From JAXGTD01 sp040775095 (GTDB taxonomy: Bacteria; Pseudomonadota; Gammaproteobacteria; Chromatiales; Chromatiaceae): a stretch of 56,964 nucleotides of DNA. Position 1 is the stretch's first letter; every line of letters begins with the position of its first letter. The stretch covers positions 1-56,964 of the forward strand of contig JAXGTD010000010.1 of the NCBI GenBank assembly GCA_040775095.1. The letters are read 5' to 3'. Under the pieces are notes generated by a model. That model was not told where the DNA came from. It worked only from the letters and a program-made list of their open reading frames with translations, and made no database searches. Shown here piece by piece: positions 53,102-56,964 of this stretch. A program made the translations under genes and the position numbers.

Positions 53102-55291
53102 ATGCATTCCAGCCCGACGTCAGACATCGACGCGCTGACCACCACCGCATTGGCGCTGCGTGATGTGGCCCGATCCACGGGTCAGCGCCGTGCAATCCTG
53201 CTCGAGGGTGGCCGCGATTGGGCACAACACACCGCGCGCGCCATCGCCGACGCGCTGGGCACGGCCTCCGGGCCAGACTGTTGGATCAGCGACCGCATCG
53301 ATGGCGCGCTGCCCCCGGGCAAGGCGGTGACCCTGCTTGGCGGCGAGTGCGGGCTGTTGGTCTACGATGCCTGGAGCGGCCTGGATGCCGACGCCATTGG
53401 TGCGGCCACCGGCACCCTGCGCGGCGGCGGCATCCTGTTGATGTTGGCGCCGTTGCTCACGGACTGGCCACGGCTGTCCGACCCGACGGCAAGGCGCATC
53501 GCGGTGTATCCGTTCCGGGCCGCCGACGTGGGCGGGCGCTTCGTCCGGCGGTTCGCGCGGATCCTGGCCGCCTCGCCAGCGGTTCTGCGCATCGCCCAGA
53601 GCGGGCCCGAATCGCGAGTCCCGGTGCTGCCCGCGATCGCGCCTCCGGGGGAGGAAGCGCCCGCACCCCGGGGACCGGGGCCCGGCGTTGCGGCGACACC
53701 GGACCAGCAGATGGCCATCGACGCGATCTGCCACACCGCCCGCGGCCGCGCCAGACGCCCCCTGGTGCTGACCTCAAACCGGGGGCGCGGGAAGTCCTCG
53801 GCGCTCGGGCTCGCCGCGGCGAGGCTGATCGCGGAGGATGGGCTGGAGATCCTGGTCACGGCGCCCCGGCGAGGCGCCGTCGGGGCGCTGTTCGAGCACG
53901 CCACCCAGGCGCCGGCCGCGGCCGACACGGCCTCGGCACCGCGCTTTTTGCCGCCCGATCGGCTGCAGCGGGAACGGCCCAGGGCGGATCTGCTGCTGGT
54001 GGATGAGGCGGCCGGCATTCCGGCCCCCCTGCTCGAGTGGCTGCTGACCCGCTATCCCCGCGTCTGCTTCGCAACCACCGTGCACGGCTATGAGGGCACC
54101 GGCCGCGGGTTCGAGGTCCGTTTTCGCGCCGTGCTCGAGCACCACACACCCGGCTGGCGGCAGGTCCAGCTGGAAACGCCGATCCGCTGGGCGCCTGACG
54201 ACCCCCTCGAGGCGCTGACCAACCGCGCGCTCATGCTCGATGCCGAGCCGGTAGCCGATATCGCTGTCGCGCACGCGAACGTTCAGACCCTCGGCTTCGC
54301 TGAGCTCGACCGCGACCGGCTGGGGACGAACGATCGTCTGCTCCAGGCGGTGTTCGGGCTGCTGATCCTGGGGCACTACCAGACCCGGCCTGCCGATCTG
54401 CGACACCTGCTGGATGGCCCAAATATTCGCGTCTTCGCACTACTGGATCAAGACAGGGTGGTCGCCACGGCGTTGACGGCCGCCGAGGGTGGCTTCGACG
54501 CGGTGCTCTCCGAGCAGGTCTTCGACGGTCTGCGACGCCCCCACGGGCACCTGTTACCCCAGACGCTGTCTGCCCATGCCGGGTTGTTCGACGCCACCAG
54601 GCTGCGGATCGCGCGCATCGTACGTATCGCCGTGCATCCGGCCCTGCGCCGGCGTCGGCTGGGACGGCAGCTTATCCGGGGGTTGCACAGACAGGCCGAC
54701 CGCGATGGGTTGGACGCCATCGGGGCCAGCTTCGGGGCAACCCCCGCGTTGCTCGCATTCTGGCTGAGCTGCGGACTGCCGGCGGTGCACCTGGGCAGCC
54801 GCCGCAACGCCGCGAGCGGCGGCTACGCCGCGGTGGTGCTAGCGGGCCTGAACGGGCCGGGGCGCGAGCTGGCCGAGCGGGCCAGGCGTCGGCTGGCTGA
54901 GCGTTTGCCGGTGCTGCTGGCCGGGCCCTTGCGTCGACTCGACCCCGACATTGCCGCCTCGCTGCTGGCCAGCGGCCCGATCCCCGCGGCCCCATTCACC
55001 CCGGAGGAGCTCCGCGAGCTGAGCTCGTTCGCCAAGGGATCCCGCGCCCCGGAGTCCGCCCTTCCGATCTTGGCCAGGTTAGCGCCCGGCGCCATCGCCG
55101 AGGCCCTGCGCGCGGGCGCACTCGACGCGGCACAGGCACGCGCCTTCATCGCCCTTGTCCTGCAGCACCGCGACTGGACAGCGAGCGCCGAACTGGTCGG
55201 TACCACCGGGCGGGCTCAGGCGCTCAGCCTGCTGCGCGAGGCCGTTCGATGTATCTGCGACGCGTCGGCGCCAAGCGGGGGACCCGGTTAG
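53102..55291 (+). CDS. tmcA: tRNA(Met) cytidine acetyltransferase TmcA
   Basis: A 729-residue enzyme that makes N4-acetylcytidine at the wobble base of elongator tRNA-Met. An N-terminal DUF1726-like region is followed by an ATPase/helicase module with Walker A SNRGRGKSS (K231) and DEAAGIP, and a GNAT domain (about 470-600, RIVRIAVHPALRRRRLGRQLI) with an acetyl-CoA site. A C-terminal tail follows. I use the ATG at 53102; a TTG precedes it by one codon. It ends 149 bases before the opposite-strand yqcC-type gene. Confidence 0.94.
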   Translation: MHSSPTSDIDALTTTALALRDVARSTGQRRAILLEGGRDWAQHTARAIADALGTASGPDCWISDRIDGALPPGKAVTLLGGECGLLVYDAWSGLDADAIGAATGTLRGGGILLMLAPLLTDWPRLSDPTARRIAVYPFRAADVGGRFVRRFARILAASPAVLRIAQSGPESRVPVLPAIAPPGEEAPAPRGPGPGVAATPDQQMAIDAICHTARGRARRPLVLTSNRGRGKSSALGLAAARLIAEDGLEILVTAPRRGAVGALFEHATQAPAAADTASAPRFLPPDRLQRERPRADLLLVDEAAGIPAPLLEWLLTRYPRVCFATTVHGYEGTGRGFEVRFRAVLEHHTPGWRQVQLETPIRWAPDDPLEALTNRALMLDAEPVADIAVAHANVQTLGFAELDRDRLGTNDRLLQAVFGLLILGHYQTRPADLRHLLDGPNIRVFALLDQDRVVATALTAAEGGFDAVLSEQVFDGLRRPHGHLLPQTLSAHAGLFDATRLRIARIVRIAVHPALRRRRLGRQLIRGLHRQADRDGLDAIGASFGATPALLAFWLSCGLPAVHLGSRRNAASGGYAAVVLAGLNGPGRELAERARRRLAERLPVLLAGPLRRLDPDIAASLLASGPIPAAPFTPEELRELSSFAKGSRAPESALPILARLAPGAIAEALRAGALDAAQARAFIALVLQHRDWTASAELVGTTGRAQALSLLREAVRCICDASAPSGGPG

Positions 55292-55440
55292 GCTATCCAT
55301 CGGGATCTGGCCATTTGCGGCCTGCCGCGGACCCGCTCTCCGTGGGCGGGTTCATCCCGTGCGCCCGGGCCAGGTCCCCCTGTCGGGGCGCCTCGGCGCG
55401 CGTCTGGTGGCGCGCCAGCCGCGAGGACACCGACATCGGC

Positions 55441-55773
55441 TTATGCGCGGTCAATGGCTTGATCGAACCGTCCGATGAGCGACAACAGCACATCGGTGTC
55501 CCAGTCGCATCCCCGCAGGGCCTCCTCCGCCATGGGCCGGATGGCACTGTGCGCCGGCAATGGGCCACCGGCGTCGACCAGGGCGCGGGTGCGCGGCAGG
55601 CATATCCACTGCAGCCACTGGGTGAAGCGCAAGGTGTCGCAGCAAAATGGAAGGGGACTGGAGAGCGCCCGCGGCGAGGGCGGCGCGGTTTCCCAAAGCG
55701 ATTGGGCCCGCAATTCGGCCTCGATCGCGTCGCTCAGCGTGGCGACGTCCTGGAGATGGCGCGCGTCGATCAC
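55441..55773 (-). CDS. yqcC: YqcC family protein (DUF446)
   Basis: A 110-residue small helical protein of the YqcC family: LSDAIEAELRAQSLW, a Pro-rich PPSPRALSSPLPFCCDTLRFTQWLQWI, and LLSLIGRFDQAID at the end are typical. Function unknown; in E. coli it neighbours truC. A GTG start at 55773 is preferred because GAGG stands 8-11 bases upstream and the upstream frame is Arg/Gly-rich shadow. Confidence 0.85.
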   Translation of the reverse strand: MIDARHLQDVATLSDAIEAELRAQSLWETAPPSPRALSSPLPFCCDTLRFTQWLQWICLPRTRALVDAGGPLPAHSAIRPMAEEALRGCDWDTDVLLSLIGRFDQAIDRA

Positions 55774-55941
55774 GCCCGGCGCCTCGCCAGCTCCCGACCC
55801 CGATCGCCTTCCCCCGGGTGATCGCCATCGCTCTGCCCGATGCCGGGGCGACATCCCAGGGCGGCCGATGCGATGACCCCATCGCATCGGTCCACCTCGG
55901 TGGTCACATCGCGGCCGAGTCGACGTTGGGTCATGGGAGGC

Positions 55942-56370
55942 TCAATCGTCCTCGCGGCGGTATTCGACGTCAATGACCCGCGAGCGCGCCTGAAATCGGC
56001 TTGACGATCCCCGCTGGCTCACCGGAACCACGTGCATATAGCGCTTGATCAGCGCGTGCCGGAGCGGCGGGATCAGGAGCAGAAATCCAACCGCGTCCGT
56101 GACGAAGCCCGGTAGCAGCAGCGCAAAACCGGCGGCCAACAGCACGGCGCCATCGAGCATCTCCAACGCGGGCATCTCGCCCTGCTCGAGCATGTGGCGG
56201 ACCCGCATGAGCACGCCAAGTCCCTGCACCCGCACCAGATAGCCCCCGATCGCCGCGGTCAGGAGGGACAGGCCGATGGTGGGGAGGGCCCCGATCACGG
56301 ACCCGACCTCGATGAGCAGGTACAGCTCAACGAGCGGGATACCGATGAAAAGGAGAAGGAAAAGCAGCAT
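55942..56370 (-). CDS. fxsA: FxsA family membrane protein
   Basis: A 142-residue inner-membrane protein with three to four hydrophobic helices; PLVELYLLIEVGSVIGALPTI and a LLLIPPLRHALIKRYM segment are characteristic. In E. coli FxsA (YjeG) overproduction lessens F-exclusion of phage T7. Homologues commonly lie beside cutA and groESL. Its promoter lies in the divergent spacer shared with cutA. Confidence 0.9.
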   Translation of the reverse strand: MLLFLLLFIGIPLVELYLLIEVGSVIGALPTIGLSLLTAAIGGYLVRVQGLGVLMRVRHMLEQGEMPALEMLDGAVLLAAGFALLLPGFVTDAVGFLLLIPPLRHALIKRYMHVVPVSQRGSSSRFQARSRVIDVEYRREDD

Positions 56371-56747
56371 GTTTTAAGATCTCTCGACGGGAAGTACATT
56401 CGACATCCACGTGGCCCCCGGGGCCTGGACGGCCTGCCCCGGCGGTCTGAAACGAGCAGCGGTGCTGAGACGAGGCCGCTCGGTCCGGCCACGGCCATGT
56501 CGTCGGCCCGGGTACCAAGCCTCGCGTGGAACCAGCAGGGGAGCGCGGCGTCCCAGGTCGATAGCCGTGAGATCTGTCCGGTAATGCCGGATTTAAACAC
56601 CGAAACGGTCGATCGGGTACCCTATGCGGACGGATCCGTGCCCGATGCCAGCCGGAGCCGGTGGCCACCCGCGTTGGGCGGCAGAGCGCCGAGGGGTTGC
56701 CCGGCCGCGGCCATCGGGTCCCACCGAGGTATCATTTCAGAGCTGCC
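56371..56747. other. divergent spacer between fxsA and cutA
   Basis: A 377-base spacer with only poor promoter matches. TATCAT at 56730-56735 could be a -10 for cutA but would leave almost no leader. A TTTAAAC and a palindromic CGGTCGATCGGG lie near 56591-56621. No gene or RNA recognised. Confidence 0.4.
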
Positions 56748-56964
56748 ATGGTCCAAGACGTCCAGCTGATATTCTGCACCTGCCCCGACATGGCGAGCGC
56801 CGAGCGCCTCGCGGCGATCCTGGTCGGTGAGCGACTCGCCGCCTGTGTCAGCATCGTCCCCGGCCTGATCTCGGTGTACCAGTGGCAGGGACGCACCACC
56901 CGCGACACCGAGGTGATGCTGGTGATCAAGACCACGACAGCACGCGTTGCGGAGCTCTCGGCCC
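56748..56964 (+). CDS. cutA: divalent-cation tolerance protein CutA (3' part beyond the window)
   Basis: The first 72 codons of CutA: MVQDVQLIFCTCPDMASAERLA, then ERLAACVSIVPGLISVYQWQG and EVMLVIKTTT, an almost textbook N-terminal CutA sequence. CutA is a trimeric PII-like protein linked to copper tolerance. It begins at the ATG at 56748 and runs off the right edge; the C-terminal half is not visible. Confidence 0.93.
   Translation, partial: MVQDVQLIFCTCPDMASAERLAAILVGERLAACVSIVPGLISVYQWQGRTTRDTEVMLVIKTTTARVAELSA

Overview
The window is GC-rich, densely packed bacterial chromosome with a gammaproteobacterial gene set: the smc-zipA-ligA block, fur/bamE/rnfH/ratA, rlmE-ftsH-folP-glmM, rdgC, ettA, tmcA, yqcC, fxsA and cutA. 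A complete N-acetylglutaminylglutamine amide (NAGGN) osmolyte operon, an NSS-type sodium-coupled transporter, a CPA1 Na+/H+ antiporter and a Tat-exported high-potential iron-sulfur protein point to a halophilic or halotolerant member of the Chromatiales/Ectothiorhodospiraceae type. That placement is inference from gene content. I saw no rRNA, tRNA, CRISPR array or insertion sequence.

Layout. 1-1361: a chromosomal integron end on the minus strand. It has a partial VapC-like toxin cassette running off the left edge, an attC site, a complete AT-rich cassette encoding a SieB-type superinfection-exclusion protein, an attI-like region with repeated palindromes, and what looks like the decayed 5' part of the integrase gene on the plus strand. 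1362-6011: NAGGN operon (asnO-type amidotransferase, ngg, M42 peptidase). 6413-7799: an alpha-carbonic-anhydrase-like protein lacking two zinc ligands and a small unknown protein. 8009-14541: ligA, zipA, smc. 14815-16517: queF and an FGGY sugar kinase with overlapping ends. 16730-20957: UDP-sugar dehydrogenase, UDP-glucuronate 4-epimerase type enzyme, and a Sat/CysC fusion whose Sat active site is degenerate. 21383-25361: rdgC, a MobB/class II aldolase fusion, ettA. 25379-28718: DUF815 ATPase, DUF938 methyltransferase, ybaK, and a membrane-anchored low-complexity protein.

28761-35295 (minus): methylthioinosine phosphorylase, hemerythrin-like protein, hpt, nagZ, two Dpp/Opp-type permeases, L,D-transpeptidase and fur; this mixes purine salvage with cell-wall turnover. 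35374-38149: bamE, rnfH, ratA, NSS transporter. 38386-43266 (minus): glmM, folP, ftsH, rlmE. 43588-44649: HiPIP and an NlpC/P60 lipoprotein. 44875-48016: antiporter, glycerophosphodiesterase and srkA, each overlapping the next by 4 bases. 48150-56964: ychJ-like, alpha/beta hydrolase, class I glutamine amidotransferase, metY-type sulfhydrylase, pentapeptide-repeat protein, tmcA, yqcC, fxsA and the start of cutA.

The most unusual part is the left edge: an integron whose first cassette carries a putative phage-exclusion gene, with base-level cassette boundaries. Other points of note are the metal-ligand-deficient carbonic anhydrase homologue, a tandem duplication inside LigA, the degenerate ATP-sulfurylase domain, a palindrome placed like an operator upstream of the hemerythrin-like gene, and a family of dispersed 27-bp palindromes in intergenic spacers.
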